Shown here: positions 28,142 to 37,239 of the stretch, one piece after another
Layout: each line of letters starts with the position of its first letter
Position numbering within the stretch: position 1 is the stretch's first letter
Source: Bacteroidota bacterium
Lineage (GTDB): Bacteria; Bacteroidota; Bacteroidia; Flavobacteriales_D; Crocinitomicaceae
Assembly (NCBI GenBank): GCA_016866255.1
Contig: VGMY01000014.1
Span: 1-59,071 of the forward strand
Reading direction: 5' to 3'
Length of the DNA: 59,071 nt
Program-made: the position numbers and the translations under genes
Notes under the pieces: model-generated
The model's database searches: none
Told to the model about the DNA's origin: nothing
The model's input: only the letters and a program-made list of their open reading frames with translations

Positions 28142-29040
28142 TTTTCTTTGCCGAGAACCCTGTTGAGAACCAACAATTTGTACAAGTCGTATTTAAGCAA
28201 AATCAGCAAGCGGTTCCCGCTCAACAATTGGGCTTCCAGCCAACCGAGCATAACACCATCCAACCAAGATATGACGCCCAATAGGCGCCAACGCTTGATT
28301 CGTTCGTACGCCTTGAAAAGTTTCACAAATTCCCTGAATAATTGCGGAGATGATGCTTTATCGGATGCGGAAACAAGGTTTTCAATCGCCAACCCGGTCT
28401 TTTTGAGAAATTGTTCGTTGGTGTCTTTGAGGGCGTTTCGAACAGGATTATTTACCTGTCTTACCTCAATATTGCGCTGCGATAATTCAAAACCATAAAG
28501 CGTATCTTCATGCCCATATTGGACTAAACTTTCCTCAAATTTAAGTTCTGAAAACACCTGCTTGTGAATTACTGTGTTATTTGTTTTGAAAGAGGCTAGT
28601 TTTTTTTGACGAAAAGCAAAGGATTTGCTTTCCCTTCCTGATCCTACCTTCCAATGCAAATAATGCGATTCATCGGGGGCGACAGGTTGGTAAATGCTTC
28701 CCCCGTAATATACAAGGGCATGGTTGGTCTGCAAGTTGGCAATCCACGCTCCAAGAAAACGAGAATTCAAGATCTCGGAGCCCGCGTCCAGAAGCAACAT
28801 AAACGGGCCATTGGCCTCGCGTAACAGGCGATTTCGAGCCTTGCTTCTACCAAGATTATCCTCATTTCTGATCAATCTTACGCGCTTAATCTCAGACCGT
28901 GCATCAATGACCGCTTGAGAGGATCCATCATCCAGAACTAAAATTTCAACAGAGGCTCCTAATTGTTCGATTTGCCGCGATAATTCCAACACCAACGGCG
29001 TGATATTCTTGTTGTAAACAGGAATACAAACGCTGAGCAT
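28138..29040 (-). CDS. GT2-family glycosyltransferase
   Basis: 300 residues, GT-A fold. LSVCIPVYNKNITPLV start, LDDGSS (nucleotide-binding Asp), RNEDNLGRSKARNRLL, and LLLDAGSEIL where the metal-binding DXD is usually found; here the second acidic residue is Gly. C-terminal ~60 residues are basic/hydrophobic and may contact the membrane. Last gene of the H-NOX remnant/kinase operon; its ATG overlaps the DUF3467 stop by one base. Confidence 0.85.
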   Translation of the reverse strand: MLSVCIPVYNKNITPLVLELSRQIEQLGASVEILVLDDGSSQAVIDARSEIKRVRLIRNEDNLGRSKARNRLLREANGPFMLLLDAGSEILNSRFLGAWIANLQTNHALVYYGGSIYQPVAPDESHYLHWKVGSGRESKSFAFRQKKLASFKTNNTVIHKQVFSELKFEESLVQYGHEDTLYGFELSQRNIEVRQVNNPVRNALKDTNEQFLKKTGLAIENLVSASDKASSPQLFREFVKLFKAYERIKRWRLLGVISWLDGVMLGWLEAQLLSGNRLLILLKYDLYKLLVLNRVLGKEN

Positions 29041-29345
29041 TAAGCCATGGTGTTTGGTGTTCCAAAATTTATTGGCGGCATGCCGGGTTGCGGTTCCTCG
29101 ATGGCTCCAAAATGTTGCTCGTATTTATTAATGTTGTCGGCCAAAGCGTTTAAAAAACGCTTTGCATTTTGCGGTGTCATTAAAATCCTCGAACGAACTT
29201 TGCCTTTAGGCATTCCGGGCATAATTTGAATAAAATCGCAGACCACCTCAGCCGGGGAATGGGTAATCACGGCAAGGTTTGAGTATACCCCCAAAGCAAT
29301 TTCCTCACTAAGCTCAATGTTCATTTGGTTTTCTTGTTCTTCCAT
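29040..29345 (-). CDS. DUF3467 family protein
   Basis: 101 residues. NIELSEEIALGVYSNLAVIT, DFIQIMPGMPKGKVRSRILM and TPQNAKRFLNALADNI match DUF3467, a small domain of unknown function. No signal peptide. From memory, relatives in Flavobacteriia often lie next to rpoC; here it is between a saccharopine dehydrogenase-like gene (2 bp away) and a glycosyltransferase. Confidence 0.85.
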   Translation of the reverse strand: MEEQENQMNIELSEEIALGVYSNLAVITHSPAEVVCDFIQIMPGMPKGKVRSRILMTPQNAKRFLNALADNINKYEQHFGAIEEPQPGMPPINFGTPNTMA

Positions 29346-29347
29346 GG

Positions 29348-30685
29348 TTAATGAATTTCGGTTAAGTTATCAATAAATTTAATACCCAATTCCTTCAACT
29401 CCTCCAGAACAGGTAGGTATAAATTGGAATCGACGGGGAGTTGAACACCCGGTTTACTATAGCCATTGAGGAAATGTTTAGCAATTATGCCAATTGGAAG
29501 TCCCACAGTATTCGCCATTGCCGTGAAATTATGATCTTCTCCTACGGAGACCATGGATGAAAGCAGGCGATATTTTTGTTCCCCTAGCTTGTATTCAAAT
29601 TCATGCAACATTACGAGCATGTCTTTGTCTTTTGGTCCGAGAGTCCACGCTTTTTCCAAAAGCAGTTGCAACAACCTCGCCGGACTGGCGTCTTCATCAT
29701 GTATGGTTTGCTTATTGTCAAACAAACCCAGTTCTTGAAACATCGGATAAAGATGCTGTCGGTCTTCCCTCAAAAATCGTTTTAACTTTGCCTCAACAGT
29801 AAATTTCGGGTGATAAGGCAAAAACGCATTCAAAAATTGGCGAGGAGTTAACAAATGGCTGTTTTCCAAAACATAGCCATCTTCCGTAAGACCGAGTTCG
29901 ACCAAAACATCCCAAGCTTGGCAAAAATCAGGGCGTCGTAAGGTGCCCCGATAGATTGTTTCTATGCCCTCTATCTTGTAAAGTCCTATGTATTTCATGG
30001 AATCTCTGTTGGCGTATCCGTCAAAAGAGCCGTATCCTTCAATGTCAAAGCGTTCAGTTCGCTTGAAAAGTTGATTGTAAGGTATGTATTTCAATTCTTT
30101 TTGTTGAAGAAAGGATGTAACCCCACCTTGCCCTGCCAGCACAACATTTCTTGGGTTCCAAGTAAACTTATAATGCCATAAATTATCATCGGACTCAGGT
30201 GCAATCAATCCACCGCAAAAGGACTTAAAACTCAAAAGTTTTGCGCCTTTTCCTTCGATTTCTTCCATGATTTTCAAGGCGCTCATATGATCTATCCCGG
30301 GATCAACCCCGGTTTCGTTCATAATGGTTACTCCTTCTTGGACGGCTAAATCATGCAACTTGTTCATTTCGGGGGAAACATAACTCGGAGTGATTAAATT
30401 TTTCTTAGCGTTGATACAATCCAGGGCAATTTCCACATGAAATCGGGCGGGTAACATGGAGATCACGAGATCGCAATCGGCAATTAAATTCCTGCGCCGC
30501 TCTTGGTTCGTTACGTCCAGTTCAACCACGTCAATTTCCGGGATTGAACCGTACCGTTCGATGAGTGATGCAATACTGACATTGGCAATCACAAGCCTCC
30601 AGGCATTTGTTGTTAAGTTATCAATGATATAACGGAACAACGACGCAGAGGATAACCCCGCGCCAAGAACAAGGATAACCTTCAT
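29348..30685 (-). CDS. Saccharopine dehydrogenase-like oxidoreductase
   Basis: 445 residues. N-terminal Rossmann fold with VILVLGAGLSSASLFRYI, ELDVTNQERR and SMLPARFHVEIA; then MNETGVDPGIDHMSA and a long C-terminal domain typical of saccharopine dehydrogenase/reductase (LYS9-like). The family interconverts saccharopine with aminoadipate semialdehyde and glutamate in lysine metabolism. No lysine-ketoglutarate reductase gene is in this window, so the physiological role is uncertain. 3 bp downstream of the response regulator gene. Confidence 0.85.
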   Translation of the reverse strand: MKVILVLGAGLSSASLFRYIIDNLTTNAWRLVIANVSIASLIERYGSIPEIDVVELDVTNQERRRNLIADCDLVISMLPARFHVEIALDCINAKKNLITPSYVSPEMNKLHDLAVQEGVTIMNETGVDPGIDHMSALKIMEEIEGKGAKLLSFKSFCGGLIAPESDDNLWHYKFTWNPRNVVLAGQGGVTSFLQQKELKYIPYNQLFKRTERFDIEGYGSFDGYANRDSMKYIGLYKIEGIETIYRGTLRRPDFCQAWDVLVELGLTEDGYVLENSHLLTPRQFLNAFLPYHPKFTVEAKLKRFLREDRQHLYPMFQELGLFDNKQTIHDEDASPARLLQLLLEKAWTLGPKDKDMLVMLHEFEYKLGEQKYRLLSSMVSVGEDHNFTAMANTVGLPIGIIAKHFLNGYSKPGVQLPVDSNLYLPVLEELKELGIKFIDNLTEIH

Positions 30686-30688
30686 AAA

Positions 30689-31096
30689 CTACCTTATTTT
30701 ATCCAAAATGGGACAAATCGCCTCGAACAAAGTTCCCTCGTCCCAGGGCTTCGATATGAAAGCATCCAATAATTTTTCTTGGATTAAATCCCCTACGGAA
30801 ACTTCGTTGGCATGTCCTGAGAGCATTACGCATTTTAGTTCTGGATATTTACTCTTAATCGCGCGAACCAACTGCCCTCCGCTCATTTGAGGCATTTGAT
30901 AATCTACGATTATGAAAATAATATCAATTTTTTCCTCAACCAAGTTATCAATGCTGGATAGCGCCGAATGAGGATCGGTAAAATATTCCAAAAGCGTGCA
31001 TTTTTGATCCACGATTTTACTCAATTGAAAACCTAGCATTTGCAAGATAAAGGGATCATCATCCACACATACAACGGCATATTTTAACTCTTCCAT
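30689..31096 (-). CDS. Single-domain response regulator
   Basis: 135 residues, receiver domain only. Acidic pocket VDDD (11-14), phosphoacceptor Asp65 in IIVDYQMPQMSG, Ser in CVMLSGH and conserved Lys in ISKPWD. No output domain, so it probably acts through protein-protein contact (CheY/SpoF type). 12 bp downstream of the large histidine kinase, its likely phosphodonor. Confidence 0.92.
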   Translation of the reverse strand: MEELKYAVVCVDDDPFILQMLGFQLSKIVDQKCTLLEYFTDPHSALSSIDNLVEEKIDIIFIIVDYQMPQMSGGQLVRAIKSKYPELKCVMLSGHANEVSVGDLIQEKLLDAFISKPWDEGTLFEAICPILDKIR

Positions 31097-31108
31097 AAAG
31101 TAAAGGTA

Positions 31109-34100
31109 TTACAATAATTCTATTTCAACCGAGTTTTTCTTACTTGATTTGTAGTTCAATTTTTTAAAGAAAAATGAGAAAGTTGTCCATTCATCGGTGG
31201 AAACGAGCTCCATGGACGCATTGTGATCTTCGAGGGCACTACGAACGATGCTTAAGCCAAGGCCGGATCCATTTTTAGCTGATTTGGTCGTAAAAAACTT
31301 CTCAAAAATTTTATTGCGAATTTCCTCCGGGATTTTTGGACCGTTATTCGAAATGCTGATTTTAACCGTATTCCCGTAATTTTCCGATTTAATTTTGATA
31401 ATTCCTCGTTCGCGAAACTGGTCCAAAGATTCGAGAGCATTTTTTAGGATATTCGACCACAACTGAAAGAGTTTTATGTCAAATCCTTCAATGAATAAGG
31501 TGTCATCTACTTCAAACAACAATTCAACAGATCGTTTAATTTCGTAATTAAAAATGTTGAGCACGGTTTCAATGTTCTTGTGTACGTTCACAGGAACACG
31601 TTCCGTATTTCTTTGATTCTTGATGAAGGATCGCAAGTCCTGAACGACTTTTGTGGCTCGTTCGGAAGAAGTCAAAATGGTTTGAACAAAATTGCGAATA
31701 ATTTGCAAATCATAGATAAGCTCTAAGAACTCTAGGGGATTTTCGGCGCTTACAACTTCTTTGATCAAATCAGGCTGGGAAGTCAGGATTCGTGTTTTTG
31801 TAAAGGATAAAACAAGCCGTTCGCGAACCTCTTCGTTTAAGTTGGCATAATTTTCCTGCAAATAAATAGCCATTTCCTTCATTTCCTTTCGTTGTTGCAA
31901 ACCGCCGATGAATAATTCTCCCTCCTGCTCAATCGCACGATTAAGGGCAAATTGGATTTGGCGCTCCGAGCAAGAAGAAATGATATCCAATAATTTATCT
32001 ACCGTAAAACGAATGCTTTCCGCACCTATTTTTATGGCACCGAGAGGCGTATTGAGGTCGTGGGCTATTCCTGAAGCAATTTCTCCAATTGTTACGAGCT
32101 TTTCTTGATCGGAAATTGACTTTGAAAGTTCAATATTCCGATTAGTCTCTTCGTTGACTCTTGACTCAAGCTCCTGATTCATCGCCAAAATTTCTTTTTG
32201 AAGTTGCTCTTTCATAACCTGTTCTTCGATGGCCTCAATTTTTTGCGATAACATATTGGCAATGGTCATAAGAACGCGTTCGTGCAGGTGCGTAAAAAAA
32301 TTTTTTTGGGGGTGTTCAGAATCGATAACGCCCCATACTTTTCTCCCAATTTTAATCGGAACCGCGAGTTCCGAAAGGCGATTTTGATCATCCACAATAT
32401 ACCGGTTATCCAGTGAGGTATCTTTAATCAAGAGGGGTTTTCCTGACCGCGCCACATTGCCCACGATACCTAAACCTAACGGGATTTTTAGAACTCCTTC
32501 GAGTTTTCGTCTCCCTTTGGTTTTATTTCCCATCGCCGCAATTTGAACCAATTCTTTATTTTCCAATTTGTAAATAACGCAATCATCAAAATCCAACTGA
32601 GCAATTATATTCTCCACGATATTCCAACAAATGTCGATGTAATTTGTACCCGCCAAGAAAGCGTCTGCAAGAAGATTAACCGTTTTCTCAGCCTGAAGAA
32701 TATGGTTTAATTCATCGTTAATTAAGCGAATTTTTTCATTGGACTCGTAAATGGCTGCAGTAGCTCGTATTCGTTCCTTGACATTAACCAACATTCTTGC
32801 CAGTAAATTCAACAAAACCTTCTCATCATCGTAAAAGGTGCGATACCGAACGACACTGTCCAAACCAACAAAACCGAGACAAATTCCATCCAGCATCATG
32901 GGGAGCGCAATTAAACTTTTGATGTGTTGTACCAACAACAACTCTTTGAATCCTCCATCGGGCAACTCGGAAGTATTCTCCACTTCGATGTTCTTTCCTT
33001 GAAAATGGGTTTCAACCCAAACGGGAATGTAGTCAAAAGGGATATCTTGTAGGTTGTCAATTTCCGGACTTACCCCGTCAGCGACCCACTCAAACGTATT
33101 GGAAACGGTTTGCGTTTCATGGTTGTAATCAAAAATGTACACCCTATCGACTTTCATAAAGGTTCCCAATCTGGCCAGCGTTTGATTAATAAGGCTGTTC
33201 AAATCGCTCTGCTCAATATCTATAAACTCTGTTGCAACCTCCATAATTATCCGTTGAAACTCGGTTTTATTCATCAGCACACGTTCGGCAACTTTTCGCT
33301 CGGATATGTCCCTGGACGCAGCAATTAAATAACCTTTCTCCTCGATTTCTAAATACCGGACTTTTACCTCCACCTCGATAACTTGCCCCGTTTTTTGATT
33401 GGTAATCGACGATTCTGTGGAAAATTCCACCTGTTCTTTCAAATGAAGAAAGTGTTTTTTCCACGATTCAAGCTCCTTAAATCGAGCATCAAAATCGCCT
33501 ACCTTAAATTGTTGAATATCAGAAGCCGATACGCCCAAATAGTCTGCTGCAGTTTGATTTACGTATACGTAATAACCGTCTTGTGTAGCTACTTCAATTG
33601 CATCGCTGGATGCATTCAAGAATTGTTCTTGTAGCTGAAGACGAATTTTAGATTGCAAGAAATTGTCTTCTGCCAATTTGCGTTGGGTGATATCAATTCC
33701 GTAACCAACGACATTGATTTTATGGGTTGTTGCATTAAAAATGGGGTGTAGTCTCCGAATGATCACGTTTCGATTCCCGTTCTTATCGGTGCGGTCATCT
33801 TCCCATTCTACATCCTTATTCTCCCGTAACACCTCTAAAAATTTAGACCTTCGAAAGGTAGCCCCATCCTCCGATATTCCCCTGTATCGGCAATATTCGA
33901 AATCATCTTTACCCACAATCCATTTTCGGAGTTCAGCGTCTTTTATGCCTAGAGGATTCACGAATAGGTAACGATGCTGATCGTCAAATACCGCAATGTC
34001 AGAAGGGATATTATTCAGAATATATTCATAAAATTGTTGTTGTTCGTCTAACCGATTATTCAACAATTTCAGTTCCCGTTCTTTCTCTTCCTCGATATCC

Positions 34101-34882
34101 ACAAAACGGCTCACATCGGTGGCATAGATGTGAAGAAATTTTTGTTGAAAGTTGCACCGAATATTTAAATGGTATCTTCGGTTATTTCGCTCTACATTCT
34201 GATACTCAAACGCTATTTTTTCGGCAAACACGCGTAAAATAGTTTCCCGTAATTCAACATCTGTTAGCAGGCCATTTTCGAATGAAAAATCATCGAGAAA
34301 AATTGCAGATGCCGGGTTACTGTACAAGAGCTTACCGTCCGCGTCCACCCGTAAAACAGGATTGGGGTTTTCGCCCGGGAATAAGGCCGTCGACATCAAC
34401 TCTTGTCGAGTTTCCAGCAAGGCCTGATTTTCCTCTTTTAAAACTGTAGTATGCTCATGCAATCTCTCTAATGCGTCGCTCATGGACTTGACGACCAGCA
34501 GGTATTCTACGATGTAGTCCTCCTTGGAAAAATCGTCTTGGGTGAGGTTGTATTGTGAAATTGAATAATCTTCGTTTATTACGGGGTTTCCATGTAAAAT
34601 ATATCCCCAGTCAGTTTTTCTGCCGGAAATTTTGTACTTGTGTTGGTCTGTTTTAGATTCGATAAATTGCAAGTTTTGGCGATCCGTCGTAAGCTTTTCA
34701 AAACCGTCTCCGGGTAACCAACCGAAAATTTCGTGAAACTTTTTTCCCTCCCTAACCCGTTTTGAACTTTTCTGAAACGCTTTTCCCACCTTAAGAATGG
34801 TCTGGTCAACATCAATAAATAGCGTATGAGGATTCGCGAATTCTAACGCTGAGAATAATTCATCTAACTCTCGCGAATTCAT
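31109..34882 (-). CDS. Histidine kinase with HNOBA-like N-terminus, PAS and GAF domains
   Basis: 1257 residues, no transmembrane segment, so cytosolic. Order: HNOBA-like (H-NOX-associated) region about 1-150 (PHTLFIDVDQTILKVGKAFQ; YILHGNPVIN), coiled coil, three PAS-like domains (about 170-270, 290-420, 430-540), two GAF domains (about 560-710, 745-890), coiled coil, H-box EIASGIAHDLNTPLG with His near 940, an unusually long ~150-residue stretch before the N-box (LWSNILKNALESL), then SGLGLSIV. The G1 box reads ISNNGPKIP, with Asn where Asp normally contacts adenine. I use the ATG at 34882 because it forms an ATGA overlap with the H-NOX remnant; a TTG at 34891 is the alternative. Confidence 0.9.
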   Translation of the reverse strand: MNSRELDELFSALEFANPHTLFIDVDQTILKVGKAFQKSSKRVREGKKFHEIFGWLPGDGFEKLTTDRQNLQFIESKTDQHKYKISGRKTDWGYILHGNPVINEDYSISQYNLTQDDFSKEDYIVEYLLVVKSMSDALERLHEHTTVLKEENQALLETRQELMSTALFPGENPNPVLRVDADGKLLYSNPASAIFLDDFSFENGLLTDVELRETILRVFAEKIAFEYQNVERNNRRYHLNIRCNFQQKFLHIYATDVSRFVDIEEEKERELKLLNNRLDEQQQFYEYILNNIPSDIAVFDDQHRYLFVNPLGIKDAELRKWIVGKDDFEYCRYRGISEDGATFRRSKFLEVLRENKDVEWEDDRTDKNGNRNVIIRRLHPIFNATTHKINVVGYGIDITQRKLAEDNFLQSKIRLQLQEQFLNASSDAIEVATQDGYYVYVNQTAADYLGVSASDIQQFKVGDFDARFKELESWKKHFLHLKEQVEFSTESSITNQKTGQVIEVEVKVRYLEIEEKGYLIAASRDISERKVAERVLMNKTEFQRIIMEVATEFIDIEQSDLNSLINQTLARLGTFMKVDRVYIFDYNHETQTVSNTFEWVADGVSPEIDNLQDIPFDYIPVWVETHFQGKNIEVENTSELPDGGFKELLLVQHIKSLIALPMMLDGICLGFVGLDSVVRYRTFYDDEKVLLNLLARMLVNVKERIRATAAIYESNEKIRLINDELNHILQAEKTVNLLADAFLAGTNYIDICWNIVENIIAQLDFDDCVIYKLENKELVQIAAMGNKTKGRRKLEGVLKIPLGLGIVGNVARSGKPLLIKDTSLDNRYIVDDQNRLSELAVPIKIGRKVWGVIDSEHPQKNFFTHLHERVLMTIANMLSQKIEAIEEQVMKEQLQKEILAMNQELESRVNEETNRNIELSKSISDQEKLVTIGEIASGIAHDLNTPLGAIKIGAESIRFTVDKLLDIISSCSERQIQFALNRAIEQEGELFIGGLQQRKEMKEMAIYLQENYANLNEEVRERLVLSFTKTRILTSQPDLIKEVVSAENPLEFLELIYDLQIIRNFVQTILTSSERATKVVQDLRSFIKNQRNTERVPVNVHKNIETVLNIFNYEIKRSVELLFEVDDTLFIEGFDIKLFQLWSNILKNALESLDQFRERGIIKIKSENYGNTVKISISNNGPKIPEEIRNKIFEKFFTTKSAKNGSGLGLSIVRSALEDHNASMELVSTDEWTTFSFFFKKLNYKSSKKNSVEIELL

Positions 34883-35115
34883 GGTTTCCAAATTAGGGGA
34901 AAACAGCCATCTTGAGCTCCCCTTGATAACACCACGACAACATTGCGCCTGCAGAAATTCATGAATCTTATCTTGGGAAAGAGGTTGTTCCTCGATTTTA
35001 ACGGAATGATTTCATCAACTTGAAAATCCGACCGTGGCGCGATTCCCTTGAATTTGCCCTGACCGCAATCTTTTATGACCAAATCCCTAAGGGCCCTATT
35101 ACCGATTCCGTACAT
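34879..35115 (-). pseudogene. Truncated H-NOX (heme-NO-binding) gene, remnant
   Basis: 78 codons. The first ~40 residues (MYGIGNRALRDLVIKDCGQG, then FKGIAPRSDFQVDE) align well with the start of bacterial H-NOX proteins (typically MYGLVNKAIQDLV...FGEE.W...). The rest shows no H-NOX similarity. Full H-NOX is about 180 residues with the heme His near 102, so heme binding is impossible here. H-NOX genes are classically paired with histidine kinases carrying an HNOBA-like domain, as found immediately downstream. The open frame ends in an ATGA overlap with the kinase, so it may still be translated and couple the kinase. Confidence 0.65.
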
Positions 35116-35121
35116 ATCATT

Positions 35122-35129
35122 CAAAGTTA
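35122..35129 (-). promoter_or_regulatory. Candidate -7 element (TAACTTTG) of the H-NOX remnant/kinase operon
   Basis: Exact TAnnTTTG match 7 bp upstream of the remnant's ATG, predicting a leaderless transcript. The promoter therefore survives in front of the damaged sensor gene and should still drive the kinase operon. No clear -33 match. Confidence 0.4.
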
Positions 35130-35173
35130 AGAAACCCTTTGCGTATTTCTCAGTAAGCTGGGGTTAAATTGTT

Positions 35174-35181
35174 TAATTTTG
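35174..35181 (+). promoter_or_regulatory. Candidate -7 element (TAATTTTG) of the aldo/keto reductase gene
   Basis: Exact TAnnTTTG match ending 13 bp before the ATG at 35195; divergent from the element at 35122-35129. Confidence 0.4.
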
Positions 35182-35194
35182 CTAAAAAAAATCC

Positions 35195-36178
35195 ATGGAA
35201 TATACCAACTTAGGTAAGACTGGACTACAAATCAGTCGGCTATCTTTTGGTTCGTGGCTGACTTTTGGAAAACAAATCGATGAGGTCTCTGTACGAAAAC
35301 TTATGTGCAGTGCCTACGATCATGGCGTTAATTTTTTTGACAATGCCGAAATCTACGCGCGAGGTATGAGCGAAACCGTTATGGGCAAGGTACTTAAGAA
35401 AACACAATGGTCGAGAGACAGCTATATCGTAAGCAGCAAGGTGTTTTTCGGTGCAGGAGGGCAACTTCCCACACAAAAAGGATTAAACCGAAAACACGTC
35501 GTAGAAGCCTGTAATCAAGCCCTAGAAAGGTTACAAGTTGATTACCTGGATTTGTATTTCTGCCATCGCCCGGATAAACGAACCCCGATTGAAGAAACGG
35601 TTTGGACCATGCACCATCTGATTCAACAAGGTAAGGTTTTATACTGGGGAACTTCGGAATGGAGCGCCCAAGAAATCATGGAGGCTCACATGGTCGCTCG
35701 TCAAAATCACCTTATCGCACCTGTTGTAGAGCAACCGGAATACAATCTATTTGCACGCTCCAAAGTAGAAGTGGAATTCGACCAAATCTATCGAACGGTT
35801 GGACTTGGCACTACGGTATGGTCGCCATTGGCATCAGGGGTGCTTTCAGGCAAATACAACTCTGAACTTCCAACAGGAACCCGCTTTAGTATAGAAGGAT
35901 TGGAATGGTTACGCGACAAAAACCTGAGTCCTGATAAATTGGAAATTTCTCGCAAGCTTGCCAATGTCGCTTCGGATTTAAGCATTACCCAAGCACAATT
36001 AAGCATTGCCTGGTGTTTGAAAAACCCCAACGTTAGCACCGTTATTTTGGGAGCCAGTAAAGAGGCTCAACTAAAAGAGAACTTAGCATCCATGAATTTC
36101 ACAAATCGGTTGACACCAAAAGTAATGGAGGAGATTGAGCTGATAATGGGCAATAAACCTTCCTTTCCCAACTTCTGA
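35195..36178 (+). CDS. Aldo/keto reductase (Kv-beta-like subfamily)
   Basis: 327 residues, TIM-barrel NADPH-dependent carbonyl reductase. Starts MEYTNLGKTGLQISRLSFGSW-type; catalytic tetrad visible as FFDNAEIY (Asp, Tyr), SSKVFF (Lys) and YFCHRP (His). C-terminal cofactor region GASKEAQLKENL. The substrate cannot be predicted; relatives act as general aldehyde reductases. Single gene, followed after 45 bp by the ferredoxin reductase. Confidence 0.9.
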   Translation: MEYTNLGKTGLQISRLSFGSWLTFGKQIDEVSVRKLMCSAYDHGVNFFDNAEIYARGMSETVMGKVLKKTQWSRDSYIVSSKVFFGAGGQLPTQKGLNRKHVVEACNQALERLQVDYLDLYFCHRPDKRTPIEETVWTMHHLIQQGKVLYWGTSEWSAQEIMEAHMVARQNHLIAPVVEQPEYNLFARSKVEVEFDQIYRTVGLGTTVWSPLASGVLSGKYNSELPTGTRFSIEGLEWLRDKNLSPDKLEISRKLANVASDLSITQAQLSIAWCLKNPNVSTVILGASKEAQLKENLASMNFTNRLTPKVMEEIELIMGNKPSFPNF

Positions 36179-36223
36179 AAAAACAATGTTCCTGATGCTT
36201 TGTTATGGATTTAAAACAAAAAA

Positions 36224-37237
36224 ATGGTAAAAACAGATATCATTATAATCGGTGCTGGTCCTGTGGGGTTGTTCACTGTTTTTGAAGCGGGTTTGCTCAA
36301 ATTGCGTTGCCATCTTATCGACTCGCTACCACAACCGGGAGGTCAATGTTCTGAGATTTACCCTAAAAAGCCCATCTACGACATACCCGGATTTCCGGAG
36401 ATTTTGGCGGGCGAACTTATCGACAATTTAATGCGCCAGGCAGCACCCTTCAAGCCCGGATTCACGCTGGGAGAGGCAGCATTCAGCATTGAAAAAACGG
36501 AAGAGAATGCCTTTATTGTTACGACGGTAAAAGGGACCCAACATTCTGCGCCAATTATCATAATTGCTGGAGGTTTAGGCGTTTTTGAGCCTAGGAAACC
36601 GCCCATTGAAAACATCGAACAATACGAGGACCGTGGAGTAGAATACATTATTAAAGATCCTTCTATGTACCAAGGCAAACAATGTGTCCTTGCGGGAGGT
36701 GGAGATTCGGCCTTAGATTGGTCGATTTACTTGGTTGAAAATGCCATAGCTTCCAAAGTAACCTTGGTGCACCGAAGCGCGTCGTTTAGGGGCCATTTAG
36801 ACTCTGTACAAAAAGTGATTGACTTATCAGAACAGGGACGTTTGGAACTTATCACCGAGGCTGAAGTTACAGGCTTAAAAGGAACAGGGGCATTGGAAAA
36901 AGTACTTATTAACCACCAAAAATTGGGTGAGATTCACCGTGAGGCCGATCATTTTATCCCTTTATTCGGATTAAAACCCAGTTTGGGGCCCATGGCGAAT
37001 TGGGGTCTAGCCTTGGAGAAAGGGGCTATTAAAGTCAACACCTTGGATTATTCTACGAATGTTCCGGGAATCTATGCGGTTGGTGATGTGAATACCTACG
37101 AGAATAAACTAAAACTCATCCTATGCGGTTTTCACGAGGGTACCATGGCGGTCCAATCGGCTTTCGCAAGAATTTATCCTGAGAAAAAGAACGTGCTAAA
37201 ATACACCACAGTAAATGGTATTCAAGGGTTTGCTTAA
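36224..37237 (+). CDS. Ferredoxin/flavodoxin-NADP+ reductase, thioredoxin-reductase-like
   Basis: 337 residues. FAD-binding IIIIGAGPVGLFTV, NADPH-binding VLAGGGDSALDWSIY, and GIYAVGDVNTY near the C-terminus. The redox-active CxxC of thioredoxin reductase is absent (sequence around 135-150 has none), and a C-terminal extension follows, which identifies the TrxR-type FNR class. It would pass electrons from NADPH to ferredoxin or flavodoxin. The next gene begins 2 bp downstream. Confidence 0.9.
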   Translation: MVKTDIIIIGAGPVGLFTVFEAGLLKLRCHLIDSLPQPGGQCSEIYPKKPIYDIPGFPEILAGELIDNLMRQAAPFKPGFTLGEAAFSIEKTEENAFIVTTVKGTQHSAPIIIIAGGLGVFEPRKPPIENIEQYEDRGVEYIIKDPSMYQGKQCVLAGGGDSALDWSIYLVENAIASKVTLVHRSASFRGHLDSVQKVIDLSEQGRLELITEAEVTGLKGTGALEKVLINHQKLGEIHREADHFIPLFGLKPSLGPMANWGLALEKGAIKVNTLDYSTNVPGIYAVGDVNTYENKLKLILCGFHEGTMAVQSAFARIYPEKKNVLKYTTVNGIQGFA

Positions 37238-37239
37238 CG

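Noticed and set aside
27029..29040. Glycosyltransferase pair as a possible transferred island
   Set aside because: No flanking mobile element or repeat, tRNA 3' ends at 26811-26884 are intact and not duplicated, and no obvious composition change.
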